NCBI RefSeq assembly: GCF_030848805.1
Contig: NC_092359.1
Location: forward strand, 3,213,001-3,277,000
Reading direction: 5' to 3'
Length of the DNA stretch: 64,000 bases
From: Temnothorax longispinosus
Lineage: Eukaryota; Arthropoda; Insecta; Hymenoptera; Formicidae
Part shown: piece after piece, positions 14,367 through 26,576 of the stretch
How the letters are laid out: each line of letters begins with the position of its first letter
Position numbering within the stretch: the stretch's first letter is position 1
The notes under the pieces: generated by a model
Databases searched by the model: none
What the model was told of the DNA's origin: nothing
The model's input: the letters and a program-made list of their open reading frames with translations, nothing else
Program-made: the position numbers and the translations under genes

Positions 14367-16769
14367 GATACGTAAGGATCAGACGATGATTGCGCGTTGC
14401 CAAATTGGCATGAATCGATGATGCTGAAATATCAGTCATCTTAATAAGATGCAAGAGTTAAATCGCCTCTTTTCATTCGTTTATACAGTCAGATGCTTCA
14501 CCCTATAATTAATAGATGTCTACTCTAAATGGAATATTTGATTATGAGTGAACTTTAGTTGACTGACGGAAACGGATGTCGAGATGCAACAACTTCCGGG
14601 GTTATTGCTTTGATAATTTCTATCGATACCGCGAATTATTTCCGGGTTTTCCGAAGGAGAAATATTTAAAATATTCTGGTTATTATTTGAAGAATGACAA
14701 GAGAAATTAAACGTGGTCTAACATAAATAATGTACAATTTTTATAATAAAGATATGTATAAAATCTGCATATATTAGAATTATTATACTTAGAGTATCAC
14801 TATAGCTCATAATGATTCACGTTGCTGCAATTCGGGACAACAGGATTGAAGATAATATCCGATAGCTCGAATTATAAAATAAATGGCAGGAGAACCGGAA
14901 GAGGATACATCGCAAGGAATTGAAATTGATATATTTTCAGCGAGAGCTCAAGTTACGGCACAATTAATGATCCCTGTATCCATTCGCGGCGATCGACATG
15001 TGTCAATTAGCGCTCATCGTCCGTATCTCATAATCTGCAACATTGAAAATTGAACTCGCGCCGAGATCACGCCGAGTATACGCCGTTTCTCATATCCTCT
15101 CCTGGGTCGCACGTGGCCGCATATCGCGTCGGTGGTGATCGCGAGAGATCGCGGGGGTATATCGCGCGCCAGAAGGAAAACGATAATAACGCGGAAAAGC
15201 GGGAGAAACGCAGAGAGTTGCCCGGCGGTGATTTAATGTAACCAAGTTGCAGGAAGTGAATATTATTAGCATTCGCTTACAGTGCCGTGCCCCACGCGCG
15301 CGCATACGTCTTTCTGTCTCGCTCGTCTCCCGCCGTGTGTTCGTTTGTGCGCGAGTATACACCACCGCTATATATACACGCGAACGCGCCCGTCGTGTAA
15401 CGCACGCTGCACCAACGCGCGTGCAGGTATACACACGCAAAAAATACGCGCGTATATGTGCATACGGGCGAACCTAACCCACGGCGGGCGGGAAAGGAAA
15501 TAACACGCGCGGCGTTCGCGAATTGCACCAGGTGTCCCGGGATGATATGTGCGAAAGTATACGGTCGAGAATATCTTCATGAAATTTAGAACAGGTTTTT
15601 CCTTTTCCTGAACGAGAAATTCGACCGAAGTTTAATTATGGAGCTGGTTAATTGATTAATGCAGCTGCATCATAAATTAGATACTTTATCTTTTATAAAA
15701 GTAATCTTGTTGCTCTTCGAAAAATAATGGACCACAAACAGAGAATCTCTCCATTAAAAGTAGCTGTGAGCTGTGATAATTTAATAATTTAATAACTTTT
15801 TAAAACTTGTTTTATATAAGTAATGAAGCATACGTATAAAAATATTAATTTAAAAGACGTCAGATATATATAATCTCTTTATTTACTTCTTTAAATTTAA
15901 ATATAAGATTAGAACGAAAATTATATCAGTTTCATATGCAAAGAATCTAAAATATTCTACAATAAACCTTCTTTTATGAAAATATAAAAATTTATAATAA
16001 AATTGTAGGATTACATTATTATCAACTGTATAAATTGATCAAAAATTTACATTAGTTGTACCGGAATTTTTTCAATGTTGTTAGCACGCACAAAACAAAA
16101 CGTAATCTATTAAATTTTTATCTATGTAGGTATATTACTCATTTCTCATTTATTCATATTTTTGTTATTAAATGCTGCTTATATTAAGTAATAATGTAAA
16201 ATATTGATGAGATACAATTTAAACGATCGGTATACGCATTCGGCAACACTCCCTTAACATATTCTCAAGAAACCTTGGTCTGTCACCCGATTGACAGTTC
16301 GACACATGAATCGTTTAGATGTAGCCAAAGGTAAGCAAGATTCCTCGCAACAATCGCATATTTTTTTATTTCTTCATTTTATAGCCCTAATATTGATTTA
16401 TAGCACGACGATTTAAAACCTTAAGAAACAGTTATGATTAAATACATTCCACATTTCTATTTGCTAAAACTCATTTATTTTATGTGACGAAAACACATCC
16501 ATAAGCTTTCGCCTGCCCCGCCGTCCACCCGCAACGCAACGGCAACCAATCTTCTTAAAAATTTCTGAAGAAGGATACTAGTATATAAAAATATGCATAC
16601 AAAATTTTGCAACTTAAACTCTACAAAGTTTCTACTGTAATCGTGCATTTAGTGACAGCTGCAAAAAGTACGAATTTCAAACAAAGCAAGTATATACGTC
16701 AAGCACCCAAGCAAATTTCTTAATATTACATCTTATTCGAGGCATTCAAAAGTCAATTATTATTCAAAC

Positions 16770-17974
16770 ATGCTGAACAAGGTGTCGAGTTTCCTTTATG
16801 TTCTCAGTATTGGTGCAGTGATTAACTTATTACATGGGCACACATACCACAACAGTAATTATAATAATGATATCAGCGGAGCAAAGATGTCGAAATTACT
16901 GAAATTAACTATTGGAATGCAGAACTTCTTATTTAAACCAAGAAATGCCGGACAAGACACCGCAGTTCGGAGATAACTTTTGATTATTATAAAAGCAAAA
17001 ATATCTCCGAACTGCGGCGCCGGTATGGCTAAAGCAACCAGAGCCGCAAGACTAAGCGAAGTGTCTCAAATTAAAGTACTACTAATCGAAGCTGGTTCCC
17101 GTGAAAACCTCTTTATAGATATCCCATTATTCGCTCTCGTCCTCCAGGCGAACGATAAAATAAATTAGAACTATCGGACCAAATCATCCTACAAGTATAC
17201 TGTCGTGGCATGGAAAATAATAGTTGCCATTGGCTGAGTGGAAAAGTAGTCGGTGGCAGTAGTGTGCTAAATTTTACGATAGCAACTAGAGGCAGCGCCG
17301 AAGATTTACGATCAATAGACCGAGATGGGGAATAAAGGCTGGGCATACCAGGACGTCCTCCAATATTTCAAGAAGCTGGAAACAATGGATATTCCAGAGA
17401 TGAAATCGGATAATGACTACCATGGTACCAATGGACCAGTACACATCACATCCCCGTCATTTCATACCCCATTAGCAGAGGCATTTCTAGAAGCTGGCAA
17501 GGAGCTAGGATATTCGCTAGTAGATTACAACGAGAAGAACAAAATAGGATTCTCATATCAGCAAACCACGATCATGAATGGCACTCGCATGAGTATAGCA
17601 ATAGAGCGTACTTGCATCCCGTGTACAGTCGTTTATTTAACTAGTGAGAGCACGGTGACAAAAGTGCTAATCGATCGTATTACAAATCGAGCAATCGGCG
17701 CAGAGTTCGTCAAGAATAAGCAAACAATATACGCGTGTTCGCGAAAAAAGAAGTAATTCTATGTGCAGGTGCCATTAGATCACCGCAATTATTAATGGTC
17801 TCCGGCATCGGACCAGCGATACATCTTACCGACCTAGGCATAAACGTAATTCAAGATGCACCCGTCGGCGAGAACCTCATGGACCGTTATAAATGTAAAA
17901 GAAACGCGGAGAGCCAGAAAAGAATCAACTATATAAAAGTAAAATCCGAAACATTAATGAGAGTATTAGAGTAA
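16770..17974 (+). pseudogene. GMC oxidoreductase (glucose dehydrogenase-like) pseudogene, 5' half
   Basis: Recognisable remains of an FAD-dependent GMC oxidoreductase, the large insect family containing glucose dehydrogenase. A leader-like start (MLNKVSSFLYVLSIGAV) is followed by the residue of the FAD Rossmann motif (GAGMAKATRAARLSEVS, then VLLIEAG), the GMC signature 1 region (GKVVGGSSVLN, then ATRGSAEDY-like sequence), GNKGWAYQDVLQYFKKLE, and the second signature (VILCAGAIRSPQLLMVSGIGP, then VGENLMDR). The pieces lie in different frames. The lesions are a disrupted start of the Rossmann motif at about 16976-17020, a stop and frame change at about 17155-17200, another near 17300, and a further frameshift near 17735-17750. 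Homology stops at about 17885, so the substrate-binding and C-terminal half with the catalytic histidines is absent. Family members are about 600 residues; roughly the first half is present. No intron was needed across it. It is almost certainly nonfunctional. Confidence 0.9.
16960..17017. repeat. 16-bp perfect inverted repeat inside the GMC pseudogene
   Basis: Left arm 16960-16975 and right arm 17002-17017 are exact reverse complements separated by 26 bases. They sit where the FAD-binding motif (expected FDFIVVGAGTAG-like) should begin. Confidence 0.9.
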
Positions 17975-19203
17975 AGAACTGTTCTATCCTACAACGCATA
18001 TTATAATATGCTAATTTCATCTCTCATCGTCTTTTGACTTATGTAACGGCCATTGACCGTCGAGACCTCGCTCAAAAATTAAAGGGAAACCTAGACTCGT
18101 GTCGAGGGCGTTCCTACCAGCCACCATTATTGCACCCGCCTGCATTTCCGGACACACGCGATGGTATACGGCCGCATCTCGGCACGGCACACGCAAAATG
18201 ACTACTCTGAATCAATCTCGTTTAATTTCACCGCGGCGTGACCATTTCGCACCAACACGCGATTTTATACCGCCAGGCGGTCACGTTGCACCGATTATTC
18301 ATCTCTCCTGGCTAGAGTTTCGCCCCCCCCGATCCTGACATTAAATTTTGATATTGCTATCGAGAGGTATTGTAAAAATGAATGAATTTTATATCAATTA
18401 TTATTGATAAGCAGAACGAATAAAATTGATCGTTATACAATATCTGTCAATAGTGTTAATAGTAGAAACAGTATTTTAAAAAGCTGATATAATAAATGGT
18501 AAGGACTGAAGTAAACATCAATCAAAATATAACTTTTCGATAGCTTGTCTCGGGATGGATATGTAATAGAAGGATATCTAAAATGTTAAATAAGTAGCAT
18601 AAAATAGATAGTATGTAAAATTTTATAAGGTATTTCATTTTTATAAATGTCAAGTCTAATAATAAAATATCTTGATGGTTAATCTTGATAAATAGATCGA
18701 ATTAAATCCCATTTAATTTTGGAATTATTTGAAATTTATTTTTATTTATCATTATATGCTAAAAAATTCTTAGTATTTAAGGCTCTATCTTCCTTCGATC
18801 TCCTTCTTTCTGCTACGAAAATGGCGTTTGACAATAAAGGAGACAACGTGATACGCAGCGAAGAATCGCGATAGTTATAAACATGTTCTTCTTCTCCGAT
18901 GTGGGGGGGTGCTACAGGAAGTAAGTGCGATGCACTCAAATGCATGCAAGATGCAGCGAAGAGCAAGCAGGACTGTCTAAGGAACGGGTCGAGCGACTCG
19001 TTAAAATTTATCCGGCAAATCAGATATCTTTTTACCGCCCGCCGATGGCGTGGCGAAGAAAAACTCAGCAAAGATACCTAAACATCGACTGAAGGATTAG
19101 GACATCTTTTGGACATTAATATTGTCGTACAATTTATACATTTTGCTTGTCACGCAACATTACCTTATAACGTTATGAATATTTAATATTATACTGTCAA
19201 GGC

Positions 19204-19910
19204 TGAGGAAGAGAAGAAAAGAGAAAGAAGATTAATGGTAAAAAAACTCGGAAAGAAATTAAGAAAGGATATTGATACGGAGGACGAGATGTAGAAGCAG
19301 AACGAGAAAGATGGGAAGAAAGTAAGAAAGCGAGCTATACGAGGTATCAAATGCTGAGAAAGAGAAAGAGAGATACACGAGAGATACGGTACGATGGAAA
19401 CTACGTGCGTGTTGGTGGTCGCGCTCGCGCACGGACGGGCGCGCTGGTGGTAGCATCACTTCACCGATGATATACCCTACCGCGAGAGTTCATTGCTCTT
19501 GAGGTGCGAGGAAGAGAAAAAGCAAGAGAGCGAGAGAGAGAGAGAGAGAGATGGAGAAGGAGAGAAGGGAAGAAAAAGAGAATACTAGAAGAGAGAAAGA
19601 AAGACAGTTGCGGGCAGGAGGGGGACAGACTTCGGAAAAAAAGAGACGGAGAGAAAGGTACTGGCATTAGTACGAAGAGGGGGAAGAAAGAAGGAACGAG
19701 GAGAAGAGAAGAGCACGTAAGGAAGAGAGAAATCGCGAGAAAGAGAGAGAGAAAGAGAGCGAAGGGAAAGAGGCGACGAAGAAGACGCCGCGGTGTGACT
19801 GGAAAACGAGGTGGAAACGAGAAGAGAAGAGAAGAGTGGTGGAAGAAGAGAAGCAAGAAGAAGAAGTGGAGGATGATAAAGAAGAAGAAGAGGAGAGTGA
19901 CGAAGATGGA
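19204..19910 (+). repeat. Long purine-rich (GA/AAG) tract
   Basis: About 700 bases in which the plus strand is mostly A and G, with short interruptions. GAGA runs dominate at 19500-19560 and AAG/GAAGA units dominate at 19800-19910. It gives an apparent Arg/Lys/Glu open frame on the plus strand and a Phe/Leu/Ser frame on the minus strand; neither looks like a protein. Confidence 0.85.
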
Positions 19911-20413
19911 TCGTGGAGTATTTACTGCGCGCGGCCACTCTTAATAATTCACGCGCGCGATTCTTGAGGCGTCGCGCGAACATGAATCGAAGACAAGCAT
20001 TCGTCGTATCGCTGGATTTTTCGCTCCGACGCGAAGACGCGAAAAAAGAAGAGATGCAACGAGAAACTACACGTCCGATCGATAGTCGCCAAGTTCTGGC
20101 GGAGGAAAATACTCGACATACACGAATTTTATCCGGGCCGAATGTGGCGATCTTTTCCATCTCAAATAAATATAATATTACCTAATAGTTAGTACACCTA
20201 GATGTCAGAATTAGATATTAAGATAACTATTATACAAGTATTTTTTTACAAGTATTTTTCTACTAAATTAAAGATGACTAAGGATGGCTAAAAATGACTT
20301 CAATCGACTCTCTCTCGTTTGTTTCTGTTCAATTTTATCGTTCAAAAAAAGTTTTAAAAGTTATTAATGTTTCGATCGAATAACTTAATGAGCACAATAT
20401 GTAATAACTCTGT

Positions 20414-20505
20414 TATCAATCAATAATATATTATTAGATTCATTAAATTAATATGTATTAATACATATTAATTTAATGAATCTAATAATATATTATTGAT
20501 TGATA
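20414..20505. repeat. 92-bp perfect AT-rich palindrome
   Basis: Bases 20414-20459 are the exact reverse complement of 20460-20505, with no spacer (centre GTATT/AATAC). The flank at 20505-20575 carries further imperfect copies of the central ATTAATATGTATTAATACAT motif. Confidence 0.95.
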
Positions 20506-23500
20506 TGTATTAATACATATTAATTTAATCAAACATATTAAATTAATATGTATCAAATTAATACGTATTAGAATATTAATTCTAATGTTAAGCAATTTGT
20601 TTACGCACACTTTGTAAGAAATTTGTTGCCTGGTTGCGAACTCTGACGTTTTCCTGTGATCCATATAGACGTATTGCGTTTGATTCCAGCGCTTTACGGA
20701 ACTCACGGGATTCCCGGGAGAAGTCTCTCTCCTTGTCCGATTTTCTCGATAAGATCGTATAAATGGAGATCGAAAAGGAATAAGAGCAAATTCGGGATGA
20801 AGATGCCAATATCGCGGATGGTAACTGTCTGAGATCGTTCTGACGCGCGACATGGAATCGAACTTCCTTCGTGCGTGCCGAATCGAAAAATCGGAAAATA
20901 TCGGAGTTGGATGGACGACGGGTGTATACGATCGAGCTCGTACCGGACACGTACCGGGTGCAATGTACCTGGATGAGTCACACGGTAACAGTGCGCGCGC
21001 GTACTCGCATACACCTTCACACACACGCACACGCACACGAATCTTTACACGCACGCACATGCGTCTCCCCGCGCGAGTCACACGCTTCTATATGTGCAAT
21101 TGTGTATGCGTGCGTGTTCTCGCTCCTTGTCCGACATCGGCGCGATCTTTCCGCACGTCCCGCGGGATAAAGCGAGACAGGGAGAAATAACGAGAGGAGA
21201 ACAAATACACACGTACGCGAGTTACGGAGGAAGAGAGACAGGAAGAGACGGATGGAACGCGAGGGGGGAAAATCGAGATGGAGAACGAGGGGGGGGGGGA
21301 GGATAAGAGAAAGAGAGAGAGAGGAAGGAAGAGAGAAAAAGAGGCCGGAGATAAAAATCCAATCATTTCGACCGGTTTTGCATCATGCCGACAAGGATAA
21401 TGGAATACCGCGTTACTTTTTGCCGTTGCACGGAATATTTCTTCGCGTTAATACCCGCGTTTTCTCTCTCTCTTACAATTAGTCTTCTTTGTATGCACGA
21501 CGTTAGACTTAAACACCATACTAAATAGGTAAAATCTTTTGAATTTTCAAAGAATTTCGTTCAAAGGGGGACACGAAAAATGTTTCAAAAAAAATAAGCA
21601 CTCTGAGCACTCTACATTATGTAGGATACGACAAATCTTTGCTGTAAATTTTATTATTATTAGTCACAAATCTCACAATATCCATTTTCTGAAATTGGCG
21701 CAAAAATTAAAAGAATTTTTCACGTGCATATGCAAGTTTGATAAGATAATAAATTATCCATAAGACAATAAATTATTGGAATTTCTCATATCATTTTAAT
21801 GTTAAATTATAGAAGTGTTAAGTAACAGTTTAGTTGTATATTCTGACCTGAAAGAATATACAATAAAAAATAAAAACAAAAACAAATATAAAAAATATAA
21901 AATTGTGCTTCTAACTTCTAACTCGGTATTGAAAAAATTGAAGAGGTAAGCTCTTCGTTTCTATATGCTTCCCGTCCCGAAAATGTCGCGACGTTTCAAC
22001 GTAGGTTTCAACTGACATCTAATGCATTCGGTCCGAGAGAATAGCCGGGATCAATGATGAATAAGAGAGCGGAGAAAGAAGAAACGAATGAGAAAGGAGG
22101 CGGCGGCACGTCGGGTGACTTTTAACACGGCCGCGGCGTTGCGTAATCTTTCAGATTTAGTTTACTTTCGTCGCTATCGATGCCACGCACGTAGCGTGAC
22201 CGTGGCACTGAACCAGCAGCGGTACGAACTTTCTCGTGGCCTTCGTTCCAGGAAAGCGATTTACGTGACACGCGAGAACGTCAATGACTCTCGGACGCGA
22301 TCATCGTCATCGATATTTTCGCGATCGGTCGATCAATCTATATGATTCTCAAAACGGAAGCTCCAACGGAATTGAATCGCTCTTCGCGAGGCGGTTGCAG
22401 GGTTGGGCCTCTACTGCCCTTCTTATTTTTATGCTATAATAATCTTTTTTGTATATATAAAGCAGAAATTGATTCATAAATGACAAATTATCCTTCATAG
22501 ATAAATATATGTATTAAAATACCTGAAATGCATCGGTTGACTTAAATCAGCGTAGCTATCTTGATAAGAAAGGGTTGCAGATAAGATAAGTGAAGGGAGT
22601 CCAAACGGTCCGCGATTGTATAAGTTATGTAACGATACTATCGACTATCGGATAATATCGACTTATTCTTGCCATAAAGCGTGTCAAATTTATAAGAATA
22701 TAGCTTCGTTCTTTCGTTGCGCAAATAGCAGTATTTTTTTTAGCTATTTCCACTCGAAGTTTGTTACACACACGTATATCGTAGTAGGTACTGTTACTTT
22801 CAAAGAAACGCGCATAACTACAGTATTTATTTTAATCAACTACGTATAAGCGATCGAAATGAAACGGAGCTACGATTGGCAAGCGAAGCGTGTTCCCCCT
22901 CAGCACAGGATATTTCCTTCGTTTATCGTCGCGGGTGAACCCGCGTTCGTGGGGTCTTCGATCGTAACCAATTAGCAGATGCGCGACTCATAATCGCGTT
23001 GTTTTTTTCCCCCCCGTGTATTCTGGATACTTGTTCCTCCTCGCGGAGGAAAGCACTCGAGCCGCGTAAGCTGCATTCCGTGTAAGAAAGTCGTACGCGG
23101 GGATACGGCATTCTTGGCTTTTACGATTCGTATGGTCGATAAAATCGTGACTTGCAGCCCGACTCCGACCCGTCGGCCGGCGTCGACGTCGCGGCGAGGA
23201 AAAAGAAAGGAGTGTCAATGAGGCTTCGATTTTTTTCTCACTGTCAATCAAGGAAGCCTCTATTCTCGCCGCAACGTAACATCCGGCCGCGTCTAGGGGC
23301 CGGAGAAAGCAATCCCGAGCGGTACTTAATTGCTGAAAAATTGCGATACGCGATTGTCCGTGTACGATCATTATTGTTTGATCAGCGTACGGCTCGCCAA
23401 TAAATCATTCCCTTCTCAATATTTGCGAGTTCCAAGTATGGCAGACGAAGAATTCCTTTTAAGAATATTTCTCGTCGAAGTAGTATGAAGATCATCAAAG

Positions 23501-26233
23501 TAGCCATTAAGCCGCAAACTCGAACGCGCAGAATTGAACGGGTAAAACCGAGCGTTGTGAATTCGAATAATATTCGCGTCGTTTTAATAGAAATCGCGAT
23601 GCTATAGACTTTTCGGTCGTCCAAGTTTTGTACGTCAAAACTCGGCTATGCTGTGTCGACTAAATAGCGAAACAACTTCCAGTAATTCGCCAGTTAACTC
23701 GTCGAAACTTTCCGGGCGTATTCTATGCACCTTATTAACAAGTTTCCTTTCCGTCGAATCTTCTTAGGTTTCGCTTAAAAGATATAGCTTTAACATATGC
23801 GATATATCAAACCACCTCGCTTCTTTTCGACAACAAACTTAACGTCGTATTGCCTAGGAATCTTCTTCCTTTGGCAAAAATTTGATTAGGCGTTGCTTAT
23901 TCTTGTAACTCGTTAATTAACAGCGTTAATAGATATTAAATGGGTTAATCGAGCGTTAAAATAAAGTTAGCTTGAAATTTCACGCAGCCAAGGCTCTATC
24001 ACGTGCGTCTGCAAGGTTTAATTCGTAAGAAGCTCTTGAATTATGTATTATAGTCGGAATTTTAGCGGTGTACGAAGTTAATTCATCTCGCGCGATTGCA
24101 TTAAAACTGTCTCGAAATACGCCGATCGTATGCCCCCCCCCCCCAGGTTTATCCTCTATCCGCCGTTTCGCGCCTTGGGTGACAATAGTCGACGCGTATG
24201 TTGCTTCTTATCCCCGCGAGATTCGCGCTTCTGAATTGAATTACTTACTCTCGGTGGGCCTTGACCGCCTCGAGATTGAAATTCAAAGTTGGATTTTCGG
24301 TGGCTGCCATCAGATCACCGTCGGATGATTCCCGCTAGCGAATGTATAATATAATCAACGGCCTCCAACGTGGCCCCCTTTCGGAGTCGCGTAAACTTCG
24401 GGATTACTTCCCCGAAAATTCAAATAATTTTCCTGTCTCCTCTGTTGCCGCGGGAGAATTCACAAAAACGCGCGAGATGTTCGTGTAAATCAAATTTTCA
24501 TTTTAAAAAAATCAGTTTGCGCGTTTTTACTATTCCTATAATCAATCCTTTTTCGATATAAAATCTAGCCCGTAGAAATTTATATATTTCTAAAGCTCAA
24601 AGATATTAAACGGTAGAGCAACGTACAGTTATTTCGCAAAAACCACCTTTTGATAATAAATGAATGAACGAGGAAAAGAGACTTAGGCCCGGACGAAGAT
24701 AAGAACGATTTCGCTCGCACGCTCTCGACTCGAGCGAAATGTCAGTGTTTGACTTTTCTCACGAGAGGAACATCGCGAGTGGCACTTAAATTCTTTCGGT
24801 CGACTCACAAGTACGGAAAAATGATTTCTGATTCGTCTCTGGATTCATCGAAATATTCCCTTTTCAATCTCTAATCAAGAGCGAATTCGTGAATTGAAAG
24901 CAAAATCCGCGTTGTTGCTGAAGGTAACTTTATCAGCGACAACGACAGTACGCGATTCTCGCGATCGTGAAAGATCTGCGAGTAACACATTATGGGTGCG
25001 ACCTTTTCAATTTGTATTCTAACCTTTACGAGAAGCGCTATACGCGTCGTCCGTGTGTGCTCAGGATGTAAAACAACGTTAAAACACTGGCACACCGAGC
25101 GTATAACGTGCGGCCGAGCTATAAATAGACGTTCCCATATATAAAGCGATGGACTATCAAAGTTACGTTAAGAGACGGCAAGTTCCTTCCAATGCCCTTA
25201 TGGAGAATTAATTGCAGAAGATTGTAATCGGTTGTTTGATTTCTATCATTTTTATCGAAACTCCACAATCAACTCCTGAATCAACTGTGTTTTGTTTGGG
25301 TGTCGTGATTGATTGACCGTCTGAAATGTTCAGTCTTATCGTAGCGTTCTTATCTTTTAGCAAGATTATGAATTCGTCTATAAAGTTAATAATAATTAAA
25401 GTCGATACCTTAGGTTACTTTAAGATTTTCTATCAATGAATTTTATTGACCTGCTAAATATCTTTTTAAAAAGCTAAAATATCGATGTTTTAATGAAAGA
25501 GATATATTTAAAACGTATAAGAGAGACGATATAATAATTCTCCAATAGAATGTTCAAATATTGATTGATTATTAAAATTACCCGTTAATACAAAGTCATT
25601 AAAATGCAACGAGTATTTTAAATATTTTAAATTCGTTTAACGGTCAGTCGTTAAAATTATTAAAAAGAGTAATTAGTTTATATGCAATGTAAATGTAGGA
25701 AAATTATTGAAGATGTTCGCAATTATTTCATTACATTTTGCTTTTTCGTTTTCAATTTATTCAACGATGCAACGATGCATTTATATAAAATAATAAGAGA
25801 AATATTTGCATTTTCGTGATATTCCCAGTTTTTATATGTTTCGTTTTCGTTAGAAAAGTTTATTTTTCTCTCTCCTTGCTAATTTTAAAATAAAATACTC
25901 CATAATTTAATTAAACGTTCTTTCTTTTCAATATGATCGTTTTCACGTAATAAGCAAATTATTTTGTAAACAAGGTAATAATATCTCAATATTATTTAGA
26001 GAAGGTTATCGGGGATTTCATAATAATTGTAGTAACATGTAGCGTATAAATGCATGTTGCGATATTGTAATAATATCTGCAATACCATGATTGCCAAATT
26101 AACGCCGACAACCGTAAATTTTTGGTGGCGCGGCGTTTTCCTCGAATATACGAACGAGTCGAAGCAAAACAGCGCAGAAATAAAAATCGAAAGATTCGCG
26201 ATCGCGCGATATAAGAAAGAAATGAAAACAAAC

Positions 26234-26576
26234 CTTGCTTAATGACGATGCCGGCGGTGGGCACTTGGACAATCGGCAGCGGGGGCGCGTTCGGATTATT
26301 AACACCGGCGGAAGCGGAGGCTGCGGCGGCGGTGGCGGCAGCGACGGTCGCGGCGGCGGCGGCGACGGGGGTACCGGGGGGCGGCGAGGCGCTCGCGCTA
26401 CCCACGGAACCGGGATCGCTGAAGCCCTGGGTGCTGTTGTTCTCCTCCGGGCCGTCGAAGAAGCTCAGGTTGAACTCACTGCCGGCGTCGAACGACACTT
26501 CCGGCGTGAGGGTGTCCGGCGCCGGGGCGCTGCCCAAACCCGCGCTCAGCGACTGATCGAGTTTGAAAACGTCCAT
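26234..26576 (-). CDS. Alternative first coding exon (isoform B) of a probable regulatory protein
   Basis: Minus-strand exon with its own start codon at 26576 (MDVFKLDQSLSAG...). An in-frame TGA lies 13 codons upstream with no ATG between, so this is the first methionine. It encodes 114 residues: an acidic/aromatic patch (EFNLSFFDGPEENNS), a Ser/Pro-rich segment, an alanine run encoded by GCC/GCG, and a tail PPLPIVQVPTAGIVIKQ. It ends at the donor CAAG/GTTTGT in phase 1. The exon at 38248 also ends in phase 1, so the two can feed the same downstream exon. Acidic and Ala/Pro-rich composition fits the activation region of a transcription factor, but I do not recognise the family and no DNA-binding domain was found in the window. 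The local sequence is GC-rich, as expected of a CpG promoter. A 264-codon frame on the opposite strand is a shadow. Confidence 0.65.

Larger units (their letters stand above)
1..16769. other. Gene-poor region, no supported exon
   Basis: No open reading frame here resembles a protein family I recognise. The longest ones run through CA/TG, GA/CT or arginine-rich CpG blocks and look accidental. AT-rich stretches (6.9-7.6, 10.1-11.3, 12.4-13.3, 15.6-16.7 kb) alternate with CpG-rich blocks (1.2-1.35, 6.3-6.85, 9.0-9.2, 15.05-15.5 kb). Microsatellites are listed separately. It may belong to the long 3' intron of the minus-strand gene whose first exons lie at 26-42 kb, or be intergenic; the sequence does not decide. 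Short exons could have been missed. Confidence 0.5.
17975..26233. other. Long non-coding stretch
   Basis: No supportable exon. It holds AT-rich blocks, a GC-rich block at about 18060-18340, the purine tract at 19.2-19.9 kb, a perfect palindrome at 20.4 kb, GA-rich sequence with a G run at 21.2-21.35 kb, and unremarkable mixed sequence to 26.2 kb. If the exon at 26234 splices to something inside this window, the acceptor would be here or further left; I did not find it. Confidence 0.5.

Noticed and set aside
16980..17974. A functional GMC gene with introns
   Set aside because: The frame changes do not coincide with GT/AG borders, and half of the protein is missing.
19461..20160. Leu/Phe/Ser-rich minus-strand ORFs and Lys/Arg/Glu-rich plus-strand ORFs
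   Set aside because: They are translations of the purine/pyrimidine tract.
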